Part shown: piece after piece, positions 1 through 6,644 of the stretch
How the letters are laid out: each line of letters starts with the position of its first letter
How positions within the stretch are numbered: position 1 is the first letter of the stretch
Source of the DNA: Lentimicrobiaceae bacterium
GTDB lineage: Bacteria; Bacteroidota; Bacteroidia; Bacteroidales; Lentimicrobiaceae
Assembly (NCBI GenBank): GCA_028697695.1
Contig: JAQVEI010000104.1
Coordinates: 1-7,645 of the forward strand
DNA length: 7,645 bases
Direction of reading: 5' to 3'
The notes under the pieces: generated by a model
Database searches by the model: none
What the model was told of the DNA's origin: nothing
What the model saw: only the letters and a program-made list of their open reading frames with translations
Program-made: the position numbers and the translations under genes

Positions 1-1
1 C

Positions 2-658
2 GGGCTGATGTTTGGAGGCCTTAGTGGAATATCGCCCACCGAAGTGGTGATATTGGGTGCCGGTACGGTTGCTGAATTTGCTATTCGGGCAGCATTGGGA
101 ATGGGGGCCTTGGTGAAAGTGATTGACACTTCGGTGTATCGCCTGCGGCGGTTGCAAAACAGCTTGGCTACCCGGATTTTTACAAGTATCCTGAATCCCA
201 AAACCCTTGCTGCTGCCTTACAAACGGCCGATGTTGCCATAGGAGCTGTCCGGCAACGGGCCGGTTTGTCACCGGTGTGTGTGACCGAAGATATGGTCAG
301 GCAAATGAAAGCCGGCGCCATTATTATTGATGTTAGTATTGACCAGGGAGGTTGCTTCGAAACTTCAGAAATTACCAATCACAAGGATCCGGTTTTTTCT
401 AAGCATGGCATCACCCATTATTGTGTGCCCAATATTGCGTCCAAAGTTCCGAGAACTGCTTCCAAGGCACTCAGCAACATAATCAATCCCATTATACTCA
501 ATATAGGAGATGAAGGAGGCGTCAATAATATTCTGCGCTCCGATTTGGGTGTGAGAAATGGGGTGTATCTCTTCAATGGGATTTCAACCAATCGTTATAT
601 CAGCGAACATTTTCATTTGCCCCACAAAGATCTGGACCTGTTGATAACCGCTTTTTAA
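2..658 (+). CDS. ald: Alanine dehydrogenase, C-terminal part (5' end outside window)
   Basis: This enzyme interconverts L-alanine with pyruvate and ammonium using NAD, in the cytoplasm. The frame is already open at base 2, and the first ATG at 8 lies inside the protein: it sits in the conserved glycine loop just before the Rossmann dinucleotide-binding motif VVILGAGTVA. About half the protein, the N-terminal substrate domain with its catalytic Lys and His, is therefore missing to the left. Visible family landmarks, counting from the ATG at 8, are GAGTVA near residues 17-22, an acidic residue ending the second strand (VIDTS), the catalytic-Asp segment DVSIDQGGCFE near 108-118, and the HYCVPNIASKVPRTAS segment near 137-152, which corresponds to HYCVANMPGAVPRTS in classical Ald proteins. 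The IGDEGG tail resembles Bacteroidota homologues. It converges on purB with only 14 bp between stop codons. The related transhydrogenase alpha subunit shares the fold, but IDQGGCFE and VPRT fit Ald better. Confidence 0.93.
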   Translation, partial: GLMFGGLSGISPTEVVILGAGTVAEFAIRAALGMGALVKVIDTSVYRLRRLQNSLATRIFTSILNPKTLAAALQTADVAIGAVRQRAGLSPVCVTEDMVRQMKAGAIIIDVSIDQGGCFETSEITNHKDPVFSKHGITHYCVPNIASKVPRTASKALSNIINPIILNIGDEGGVNNILRSDLGVRNGVYLFNGISTNRYISEHFHLPHKDLDLLITAF

Positions 659-672
659 GGAGTTGTTCGGCT

Positions 673-2025
673 TTATAGCTCGAAAAAACCTGTATAATTA
701 TATGGGCTTAATGCCTTAAGCTCCGATTTTACTTCATCACCCACATTCAATTTATCGATAAAATCATGCAGTCGCTCTGAAGTTATCTTCTCGTTTGTGC
801 GCGTCAGACTTTTGAGTGCTTCGTAGGGTTTAGGATAGCCTTCGCGCCGGAGTATGGTTTGAATTGCCTCAGAAATAACAGCCCAGTTGTTATTCAGGTC
901 TTCATTTATTTTCTGCTCATTAAGTATGAGCTTATTTAGCCCTTTAACTATGGATTTTATGGCAACCAGACTGTGAGCAACCGGAAGTCCGATGTTTCGG
1001 GTAACGGTGGAATCGGTTAAGTCCCTTTGAAGTCGTGAAACAGGCAATTTGGCTGACAAATGGCAGAACAATGCATTGGCTATACCCAGGTTGCCTTCAG
1101 CATTTTCAAAATCAATGGGATTTACCTTATGCGGCATAGCCGAAGAGCCGATTTCGCCCGGCTTGATTTTTTGTTTAAAGTACTCCATTGATATGTAACT
1201 CCACATATCTCCGCATAAATCAATCAAAATCGTATTGATGCGTTTAAATGCATCAAAAAATGCCGCCAGATGGTCATAGTTCTCTATTTGAGTAGTTACT
1301 TTCTGGCGATCCATTTTTAAGTGATGGCGGCAAAAATGCTCGGCAAACGACACCCAGTCTATATCGGGGTATGCAGCATAATGCGCGTTCAGATTACCGG
1401 TGGCTCCTCCAAACTTAACCGTGAAAGGAGTGCTTCTCAGCATCTTAATCTGCTGCCTGAGCCGTTCAACAAATACATACACTTCTTTGCCAACCATTGT
1501 AGGCGTAGCCGGCTGCCCATGAGTGTGAGCCAACATGGGGACTTTCTTCCAGAGCTTTGCTTTAACGGTGAGTTTGGTCAGTAACTCTTCCAGCGTAGGC
1601 ATAACCACGTCATCCAAAGCCAACTTCAAAGCGTAAGGAATGGCCGTGTTGTTGATGTCCTGAGAGGTTAAACCGAAGTGCAGAAATTCTTTATACTTCG
1701 AAAGTCCAATCTTCTCAAACTTCTTCTTCAGGTAGTATTCCACCGCTTTTACATCGTGATTGGTGGTTTTTTCAATCTCTTTTATTTCAGAGGCATCTAT
1801 AAAAGTAAAATCACGGGATATGGCTCTCAACTGCTCTATTTGCTGACCCGTAATGCCCTTAAGCTGGGGAAGTGGCAACTGGCTTAAAGCAATGAAATAC
1901 TCAATTTCAACAAAAACCCTGTAATTGATCAAGGCTGCTTCCGAAAAGAAATAAGATAGACCTTCTACCTGCTTTCTATACCTCCCATCTATGGGAGATA
2001 TAGCACTTAATACCGTGAATTCCAT
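673..2025 (-). CDS. purB: Adenylosuccinate lyase (PurB)
   Basis: A 450-residue cytoplasmic enzyme that releases fumarate at two steps of purine synthesis: SAICAR to AICAR, and adenylosuccinate to AMP. The length and the opening SAISPIDGRY match the E. coli type (about 456 aa). Fumarase/aspartase superfamily landmarks are all present: TSQDINNTA at 120-128, HTHGQPATPT at 167-176 with the general-acid His at 169, and the signature loop GEIGSSAMPHKVNP at 290-303 with the catalytic Ser at 294/295. The C-terminal domain continues to a normal end, so the gene looks intact. The ATG at 2025 is supported by the family N-terminus and by AGGA a few bases upstream, one of the few Shine-Dalgarno-like sites in the window. 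No other purine gene is adjacent. The gene probably has its own promoter in the AT-rich region to the right. Confidence 0.97.
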   Translation of the reverse strand: MEFTVLSAISPIDGRYRKQVEGLSYFFSEAALINYRVFVEIEYFIALSQLPLPQLKGITGQQIEQLRAISRDFTFIDASEIKEIEKTTNHDVKAVEYYLKKKFEKIGLSKYKEFLHFGLTSQDINNTAIPYALKLALDDVVMPTLEELLTKLTVKAKLWKKVPMLAHTHGQPATPTMVGKEVYVFVERLRQQIKMLRSTPFTVKFGGATGNLNAHYAAYPDIDWVSFAEHFCRHHLKMDRQKVTTQIENYDHLAAFFDAFKRINTILIDLCGDMWSYISMEYFKQKIKPGEIGSSAMPHKVNPIDFENAEGNLGIANALFCHLSAKLPVSRLQRDLTDSTVTRNIGLPVAHSLVAIKSIVKGLNKLILNEQKINEDLNNNWAVISEAIQTILRREGYPKPYEALKSLTRTNEKITSERLHDFIDKLNVGDEVKSELKALSPYNYTGFFEL

Positions 2026-2049
2026 AATATCCTGTTTTTAATCAAAGTT

Positions 2050-2080
2050 CAAATGTAAGCAAGCATTTATTCTTTACACA
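2050..2080 (-). promoter_or_regulatory. Probable purB promoter (Bacteroidota -33/-7 type)
   Basis: Read on the minus strand there is TACATTTG (plus coordinates 2050-2057), a perfect match to the Bacteroidota -7 consensus TAnnTTTG. A TGTG box (2077-2080), 3 of 4 to the -33 TTTG, lies 19 bp upstream. The -7 box is about 25 bp before the purB start. A minus-strand A-tract (plus 2089-2098) directly upstream of the -33 box could act as an UP-like element. The assignment rests on consensus matching only. Confidence 0.5.
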
Positions 2081-2474
2081 CTTTTTCTGTTTTTTTTTGA
2101 TACTTTAAGGTAATTTTAATATCCATAGCGCTGGTTATACTGCAAGATTTAAAAAAAATGAAGTTCTATTTTATGTTTAGACATATTGACCTTCAATGTT
2201 TTAGGTGGTAAGGAGAAGCCTTCAGGTAAAATAAGATAATAATGTTGCTGATAATGAATTTAAAAGAGCTGCTTCCATTAAAAAGTGGTCTGATGAACGG
2301 TTGAAATACAGTATTTGATGGAAAGGATACACCGGGATTTCTCATCTTAATTCAAAATTTAGCTGAAACTTATCAGATGCACCTGAAAACTACTCTATTC
2401 AAACCTCACCTTTGATGATGAATTATTGTGAAGACAGAACATCTGAGAGAAATCCTGCTGACATGCTACGCTGC
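2081..2474. other. AT-rich stretch with no intact gene; possible decayed coding remnant
   Basis: Roughly 400 bp between the purB promoter and the terminator at 2475-2515 contain no open frame of convincing length on either strand and no recognisable RNA gene. Two plus-strand frames are partly protein-like. One runs 2242-2415 from an ATG to a tandem TGA TGA with a single in-frame TGA at 2302-2304; the second part reads NTVFDGKDTPGFLILIQNL and onward. The other, from 2235, has stops at 2316 and 2364, then stays open into the terminator. I recognise neither. This may be neutral spacer or the scar of a decayed gene; I cannot tell which from sequence alone. Confidence 0.35.
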
Positions 2475-2515
2475 AAAAAAAAAGAACCGTCTCAAAAATA
2501 ATTCTGAAACGGCTC
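2475..2515 (-). terminator. Rho-independent terminator of the 62-aa gene
   Basis: Read on the minus strand, GAGCCGTTTC (plus 2506-2515) pairs with GAGACGGTTC (plus 2484-2493) over ten base pairs, two of them G-U wobbles. The 12-nt loop is A/T-rich, and nine uninterrupted T residues follow (plus 2475-2483). Both mismatched positions pair as G-U only in the minus-strand RNA, where the U-tract also lies, so orientation is clear. It begins 36 bp beyond the stop of the 62-codon gene. No U-tract follows on the plus strand, so I do not call it bidirectional. Confidence 0.85.
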
Positions 2516-2551
2516 TGACAGTATTGAAATTACTGAAGATGGAATTGACTT

Positions 2552-2740
2552 TTAAGCCAGGTATGAAAATGCTTCTCCTATAATTTCTTTATATTGTTCC
2601 TTGAAAGTTAGCAGACACCACATTTGTAACATAAGAGCTTCTTCATTTTTCAGACCCGTTAAAGATTTAAACAATTCTTTTCTAAAAAGTTCCGGACTGA
2701 AACTTACTTTTTGAAGTATCATTTTTGAATATTCCAGCAT
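2552..2740 (-). CDS. Small conserved-looking protein of unknown function (62 aa)
   Basis: A 62-residue protein beginning MLEYSKMILQKVSFSPELFR. It appears mostly helical and soluble: an amphipathic N-terminal stretch, a charged middle (LFRKELFKSL, LKNEE), then Trp41-Cys42 and a short hydrophobic C-terminal helix. There is no signal peptide, no membrane span and no metal-binding Cys/His cluster. I have an unverified recollection of similar approximately 60-residue hypothetical proteins in Bacteroidota starting MLEY..ILQKVSF, which would make this a real gene rather than chance. The strong terminator just past the stop, on the same strand, supports that. No Shine-Dalgarno is evident before the ATG, as is usual here. 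It lies 199 bp downstream of proline dehydrogenase on the same strand, so it has either its own promoter or readthrough from that gene. I assign no function. Confidence 0.68.
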   Translation of the reverse strand: MLEYSKMILQKVSFSPELFRKELFKSLTGLKNEEALMLQMWCLLTFKEQYKEIIGEAFSYLA

Positions 2741-2783
2741 AGCTTCAGGGTTTAGAGTAGTTAGTGATAGTTTTATGCAATCG

Positions 2784-2815
2784 ATTGAAATTATAACGAT
2801 GAAAATGTACTTTTG
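2784..2815 (+). promoter_or_regulatory. Orphan promoter-like motif pointing right (no gene behind it)
   Basis: On the plus strand ATTG (2784-2787) and TACTTTTG (2808-2815) are separated by 20 bp. The second is a perfect TAnnTTTG -7 box and the spacing is ideal for a Bacteroidota promoter. The next 1.3 kb on the plus strand hold no credible protein gene, because proline dehydrogenase occupies the other strand. It could drive a short non-coding or antisense RNA, or be a chance match in AT-rich DNA. Confidence 0.3.
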
Positions 2816-2911
2816 TTATTCGATTTATGTTTTTTTAACCATAATTTAATATGGAGTAAAAATACATATTAAGATAAATTAATATTCTGAAATAGAATTA
2901 TTTATAGATGT

Positions 2912-2936
2912 ATCCTTTATGCATAAATGTAAGGAT
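2912..2936. repeat. Palindrome just downstream of proline dehydrogenase
   Basis: ATCCTT (2912-2917) and AAGGAT (2931-2936) are inverted repeats flanking a perfect 12-bp palindrome TTTATGCATAAA (2916-2927); the right half carries a 4-base TGTA insertion. On the minus strand it starts 3 bases after the proline dehydrogenase stop codon. It could fold at the 3' end of that mRNA, but no U-tract follows, so a standard intrinsic terminator is not supported. A protein-binding site is an alternative. Confidence 0.4.
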
Positions 2937-2939
2937 GTC

Positions 2940-4118
2940 TTATTGGTTTTTTCTTCGTTTCAACTCTTTTTTAATCAGGTTCAGCTCTCTTGAAGTTTGA
3001 CCGGCAACACTGGTATTCTCTTCGGCTCTTCGGCTCAGGTAAGGGACAACTGATTTTACAGGCCCATAGGGAACGTATTTGGCAACATTAAAGCCGGCAG
3101 CAGCCAGATTAAAGCTCAGATTGTCACTCATTCCGTACAATTGTGAAAACCAGCAGCGGTTATCGTTTACTTCCAGACCGCGTTCCACTATGGATGTGGC
3201 GAAATACCGATTGCTGTTTTCGTTGTGCGAGCCGCAGAAAATAACCACACGATCTATATGGTCAAGTGACACGGTCAGTGCCTGGTCAAAAGCTTCGTCG
3301 GTAGCAGCTTTATTAACATGGATAGGCGATTCATAACCTTTTTCAAGGGCGCGTTTTCTTTCTTTTTCCATGTATGCTCCCCGAACAAATTTTACTCCAT
3401 AATAATACCCTTCCACGCGGGCTTTTTCAAGGCTTCGTTTCAGAAATTCAAGCCTGTCGTGACGATACATTTGAAGTGTATTAAAAACAATGGCTTTTTC
3501 TTTATTATAACGGGCCATCATTTCATCTACTGTGTCGTCAACCAGATGTTGGTACCAACTGTCTTCTGCATCAATCATCAGGCGCACATTTAGGGCATGA
3601 GCTTCGTTGCATAAAACATTTATTCTCGATTTAAACCGGTAATATTCGTCTTCGAGTGCTCCGACCGGAGCTTTACCTGCTTCGGACTGCTCAAATAAAG
3701 TGGAGAGCGCAAAGGCACTGGGCTTAAATACTGCAAAAGGAATCCCCGGGTTTTGTGCTGCATTTCTTATGCTGTTTAAAGTCTCCTGAAGTGTTTGCTG
3801 AATGCTGGCTTCATCCTGAACGCCTTCAACAGAATAATCCAGTATAGCCTTTACACCATGTTGGTTAAGACTTTGTACCACCGGCAGACATTCCTGCAAG
3901 GTGGTGCCGCCCACAAAATGCCGGTAGAGGGTTGGTTTTATAATCCAGTTAACCGGAAGTCCCAGCTTAATGGCAACCTGAATTAAACCGGTACCCATTT
4001 TGACAAGATACGGATTTTTAATCATCCTGAACAGCCATAAGGCGCGTTTTAAATCCCGGGTGCTCTTGCTGATAAAGGCAACGCGTGTGTCTTCAAAATT
4101 AATTAAGGGTGCTTCCAT
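2940..4118 (-). CDS. Proline dehydrogenase, monofunctional, eukaryote-like type
   Basis: An FAD enzyme that oxidises L-proline to 1-pyrroline-5-carboxylate and passes electrons to the membrane quinone pool. The 392 residues form a (beta/alpha)8 barrel with family motifs in order: ILDYSVEG 92-99, FKPSAF 131-136, MIDAEDSW 181-188, FNTLQMYR 212-219, KFVRGAYMEKER 243-254, GSHNEN 296-301, FSQLYGM 324-330, and KYVPYGPV followed by PYLSRRAEEN (347-368). Tyr348, Tyr360 and Arg363/Arg364 correspond to the E. coli PutA residues Tyr540, Tyr552 and Arg555/Arg556. It is longer than the roughly 300-residue Thermus/Bacillus type and, from memory, its last third reads much like human PRODH. There is no aldehyde dehydrogenase domain, so the second step must be encoded elsewhere. 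The ATG at 4118 has no Shine-Dalgarno but lies 22 bp after a perfect -7 box. It is divergent from aroB. Confidence 0.95.
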   Translation of the reverse strand: MEAPLINFEDTRVAFISKSTRDLKRALWLFRMIKNPYLVKMGTGLIQVAIKLGLPVNWIIKPTLYRHFVGGTTLQECLPVVQSLNQHGVKAILDYSVEGVQDEASIQQTLQETLNSIRNAAQNPGIPFAVFKPSAFALSTLFEQSEAGKAPVGALEDEYYRFKSRINVLCNEAHALNVRLMIDAEDSWYQHLVDDTVDEMMARYNKEKAIVFNTLQMYRHDRLEFLKRSLEKARVEGYYYGVKFVRGAYMEKERKRALEKGYESPIHVNKAATDEAFDQALTVSLDHIDRVVIFCGSHNENSNRYFATSIVERGLEVNDNRCWFSQLYGMSDNLSFNLAAAGFNVAKYVPYGPVKSVVPYLSRRAEENTSVAGQTSRELNLIKKELKRRKNQ

Positions 4119-4140
4119 GGTTTTAGTAGTGAATTTGGTT

Positions 4141-4148
4141 CAAAATTA
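4141..4148 (-). promoter_or_regulatory. Probable proline dehydrogenase -7 promoter box
   Basis: On the minus strand TAATTTTG matches TAnnTTTG perfectly and ends 22 bp before the ATG at 4118. No good TTTG lies 19-21 bp further upstream (only TTCG-like sequence at a slightly long distance), so the gene may depend on an activator, or the -33 element may be weak. Confidence 0.42.
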
Positions 4149-4163
4149 ATGAAACATTCTTGC

Positions 4164-4197
4164 TTTGCGTCGAATTGTGGGAAAATATTTATATTTT
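4164..4197 (+). promoter_or_regulatory. Possible aroBA operon promoter
   Basis: TTTG at 4164-4167 and TATATTTT at 4190-4197 (7 of 8 to TAnnTTTG) resemble -33 and -7 boxes, with a somewhat long 22-bp gap. Transcription would begin near 4205, upstream of the ATG at 4226 but downstream of the alternative ATG at 4160, so this reading favours the shorter aroB start. It is back to back with the proline dehydrogenase promoter in a 107-bp divergent spacer. Confidence 0.3.
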
Positions 4198-4225
4198 TAT
4201 CCAATATTCAATTTTACGCACTATT

Positions 4226-5317
4226 ATGGCAAAGAATCTTTATCAATTCAATGTTGCCGGAAGTCCGGTTTATGTTGGCAGCACTGCACTTGAAGAGCTA
4301 AAATCGCACTTAAGCACTCATTATAGTGAGAAGGACGGAATAATTATTCTGGCTGACGAAAATACGCATGAGCATTGTTATCCTTTGTTGATTGAAGAAG
4401 TACCAAGATTGTCTCATGCCTTTAAAATTGTTATTCCGGCAGGAGAAAGCCAAAAGACACTTGAAACCTGTGAAAGGGTCTGGAATCAATTTGCCGTGGC
4501 AGGTGCAAATCGCAGATCATTGCTCATAAATCTGGGTGGAGGAATGATTAGCGATTTGGGTGGATTTACCGGCGCTGTTTTTCATCGGGGAATGGATTTT
4601 ATACATATACCTACTTCGCTTTTGGGAATGGTGGATGCCAGCATGGGCGGTAAAACAGGGGTTGACCTTTATTCCCTGAAAAATCTAATTGGAGTCTTTA
4701 GTAATCCAAAAGCAGTGTATGTGTGGCCGCGCTTTTTAAAGACACTGCCGTTGCGACAACTGCTTTCCGGTTATGCCGAAATGATGAAGCATGCATTGAT
4801 AGCCGATTATAATTTCTGGAGCCGGCTCATTGCTATCCCCATGGCCGTTATCAGCGATTGGGAAAGCTATATTGTAGAAGCCATTAAAATTAAAGCCGAA
4901 ATAGTAAACCGTGACCCTCTTGAAACCGGCGACCGGTTGTTGCTAAACTTTGGTCATACTTTAGGGCATGCTTTTGAAACCTGGTCGCTTCGCCATGATG
5001 AAAAACCACTTACCCACGGAGAGGCCATAGCCATGGGTATTATTTGCGAAACTTATATCTCATACAGGACTGCCGGACTTAGTATAGTGGAACGGGATGA
5101 GATTGTAAAACGTATATTACTGAATTTCAACAGTTATAAAATACCTACCCTGGCAATAGATGAGCTGGTTGAGATAACCAACTATGATAAGAAAAATCAG
5201 CGGGGAAGGCCTATGCTTACGCTTATTCGCAACATTGGTAACGCTGTGGCTGGTCAGGCAGTAGAGCCTGCCCTTATCCGCGAGAGTTTCTTTCGGTTTA
5301 CCGATTTTGTAAAGTAA
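4226..5317 (+). CDS. aroB: 3-dehydroquinate synthase (AroB)
   Basis: The second shikimate-pathway enzyme, converting DAHP to 3-dehydroquinate with NAD and a divalent metal in the cytoplasm. I place the start at ATG 4226 (363 aa, MAKNLYQF). An in-frame ATG at 4160 would add 22 residues (WENIYIFIQYSILRT-type sequence) not expected in the family and would begin upstream of the likely promoter. Visible features: PAGESQKTLE 71-80, the NAD-binding GGGMISDLGGFTG 104-116, IPTSLLGMVDASMGGKTGVD 128-147, GYAEMMKHAL 182-191, NFGHTLGHAFE 241-251 and LTHGEAIAMG 262-271. Glu185, His248 and His264 match the metal ligands Glu194, His271 and His287 of the Aspergillus enzyme, including the exact 16-residue spacing of the two His. 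No Shine-Dalgarno is seen. Its stop is 8 bp before aroA, so the two genes are probably co-transcribed. Confidence 0.96.
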   Translation: MAKNLYQFNVAGSPVYVGSTALEELKSHLSTHYSEKDGIIILADENTHEHCYPLLIEEVPRLSHAFKIVIPAGESQKTLETCERVWNQFAVAGANRRSLLINLGGGMISDLGGFTGAVFHRGMDFIHIPTSLLGMVDASMGGKTGVDLYSLKNLIGVFSNPKAVYVWPRFLKTLPLRQLLSGYAEMMKHALIADYNFWSRLIAIPMAVISDWESYIVEAIKIKAEIVNRDPLETGDRLLLNFGHTLGHAFETWSLRHDEKPLTHGEAIAMGIICETYISYRTAGLSIVERDEIVKRILLNFNSYKIPTLAIDELVEITNYDKKNQRGRPMLTLIRNIGNAVAGQAVEPALIRESFFRFTDFVK

Positions 5318-5325
5318 CCCGTGCT

Positions 5326-6576
5326 ATGATGTTGCAGGTTTTAACGCCGGTTGAAATGAAATCGCCGGTGTGTATTGAGCTTCCGCTCTCAAAAAGCATA
5401 TCCAATCGTATGCTTATTATGCGGCATCTTGCAAAAAGTAAGCTCACTGTACCACTTTCGGAGAGCAACGACACACGGATTCTTGAACATTTGCTCCTGG
5501 ATATTGAAAATCATCCACAGAAAAGACATTATGATGCCCGGGATGCCGGAACCGTTTTCCGGTTTCTGGCGGCTGTACTGGCCATTACCCCTGGGGAACA
5601 TATGCTTACCGGTACCGGACGCATGCTACAGCGCCCCATAAAACCTTTGGTGGATGGGCTAAACGAATTGATGGCAAATATTCAATATCAGCAAAAAGCC
5701 GGATTCCCGCCATTGCTGATTAAAGGAAAAAAACTTAATGGTGGTGCAATAGAGCTGGATTCATCTCTCAGCAGTCAGTTTGGTTCTGCCCTGATGATGA
5801 TAGGGCCCTGTTTACCCAAGGGCCTCACAATAAAACTCAAGGGTAAAATTGTATCGGAACCTTACCTTAAACTCACGGCATCCCTTATGCGCATGCAGGG
5901 TTATACTATTGAACTGAATGATGACATCGTATCGGTGCCACCCGGACCTTTACTATTTCGTCAGCCTTACTCAGAAGGCGACTGGTCATCGGCATCCTAT
6001 TGGTATGCCCTTGTAGCTTTATGGCCGGGGCTGGAAGTTGTATTTGAAAACCTAAACGAAGATTCACCCCAGGGAGACCGCTGTTTGATGCAAATTTTCG
6101 AACCTCTGGGAGTACATACTGTAAAGAAAAATGGAAATATTCATATCGTTAAAAATCAGCCGGCAGTCTCTCATTTTTCTTCTGATTTTACGGCTTGTCC
6201 TGACCTGATGCCTGCCATTGCCGTATGCTGTGCCGGACTGAACATTTCCGCTTCCCTAACAGGCATTGCTACCCTGCGTTTTAAGGAAAGTGATCGTGTA
6301 TCTGCCTTGGTCCATAATTTGAGGCAACTGGGATACACCGCAGAAAGTTTTACGGATGAATTAAAAATTTATCCTTCATCAAATAGGAATAAGCCTGAAA
6401 AGTTAAGGATAGATTCGTTTGATGATCATCGCATAGCTATGGCTTTTGCATTATTGGCCATTCAAAATAAAAATATCATTATCGATTCCCCCAATGTGGT
6501 TAAGAAGTCATACCCACAATTTTGGCAACATTTGGCCAGGGCAGGATTTAGTTTACTTGAGGTTACTGGTGTGTGA
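5326..6576 (+). CDS. aroA: 3-phosphoshikimate 1-carboxyvinyltransferase (EPSP synthase, AroA)
   Basis: Transfers the enolpyruvyl group of PEP to shikimate-3-phosphate, the sixth shikimate-pathway step. The 416 residues cover both domains. Active-site landmarks and their E. coli equivalents: SKSISNR 22-28 (Lys22, Ser23, Arg27), AGT 74-76 (Gly96, Thr97), Arg103 in QRPI (Arg124), SSQ 149-151 (Ser169-Gln171), Ser177 and Tyr180 (Ser197, Tyr200), Asp293 (Asp313), KESDR 320-324 (Lys340, Arg344), DHR 367-369 (His385, Arg386) and Lys393/394 (Lys411). Two loops are off-consensus: LPLSKS instead of LPGSKS, and DAGTVFRF where E. coli has NAGTAMRPL. DWSSASYWY at 219-227 is a form I associate with Bacteroidota AroA. 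The start is ATG 5326, with a second ATG at 5329 equally possible. It follows aroB by 8 bp in an apparent operon; neither gene shows a strong Shine-Dalgarno. Confidence 0.95.
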   Translation: MMLQVLTPVEMKSPVCIELPLSKSISNRMLIMRHLAKSKLTVPLSESNDTRILEHLLLDIENHPQKRHYDARDAGTVFRFLAAVLAITPGEHMLTGTGRMLQRPIKPLVDGLNELMANIQYQQKAGFPPLLIKGKKLNGGAIELDSSLSSQFGSALMMIGPCLPKGLTIKLKGKIVSEPYLKLTASLMRMQGYTIELNDDIVSVPPGPLLFRQPYSEGDWSSASYWYALVALWPGLEVVFENLNEDSPQGDRCLMQIFEPLGVHTVKKNGNIHIVKNQPAVSHFSSDFTACPDLMPAIAVCCAGLNISASLTGIATLRFKESDRVSALVHNLRQLGYTAESFTDELKIYPSSNRNKPEKLRIDSFDDHRIAMAFALLAIQNKNIIIDSPNVVKKSYPQFWQHLARAGFSLLEVTGV

Positions 6577-6619
6577 TTAAATTATTTGCGTAGAATATTT
6601 ATAATTCAATAAAATAATG

Positions 6620-6627
6620 TAGGTTTG
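6620..6627 (+). promoter_or_regulatory. Possible -7 promoter box for the lutA-like gene
   Basis: TAGGTTTG is a perfect TAnnTTTG match 17 bp before the ATG at 6645. Upstream, only a TTTA (6598-6601) lies at about 18 bp, so the -33 element is weak; a TTTG at 6585-6588 is too far. If functional, the gene is transcribed independently of aroBA. Confidence 0.35.
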
Positions 6628-6644
6628 TTTGAAAATTTGTTTCA

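Noticed and set aside
666..684. Hairpin TTCGGCT-TTAT-AGC(T)CGAA between the ald and purB ends as a bidirectional terminator
   Set aside because: The stem has a bulge, overlaps the purB stop codon, and neither strand shows a U-tract after it (on the plus strand it is followed by A residues).
1321..1887. Plus-strand open frames of 87 and 69 codons inside purB
   Set aside because: They are antisense to conserved PurB coding sequence and show no protein-like character of their own.
2475..2515. Inverted repeat as the end of an insertion sequence
   Set aside because: Similar GAGACGG-type repeats can occur at element ends, but here the stem-loop plus T9 fits a terminator, there is no transposase, and no matching second end is visible in the window.
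3079..3986. Plus-strand open frames of 63-91 codons inside proline dehydrogenase
   Set aside because: They lie opposite well-conserved ProDH motifs, have low-complexity composition and are explained as shadow frames.
4160..4225. Longer aroB start at ATG 4160, adding 22 residues
   Set aside because: The extra residues do not fit the AroB N-terminus and the probable promoter lies downstream of this ATG; MAKNLYQF at 4226 is the natural start.
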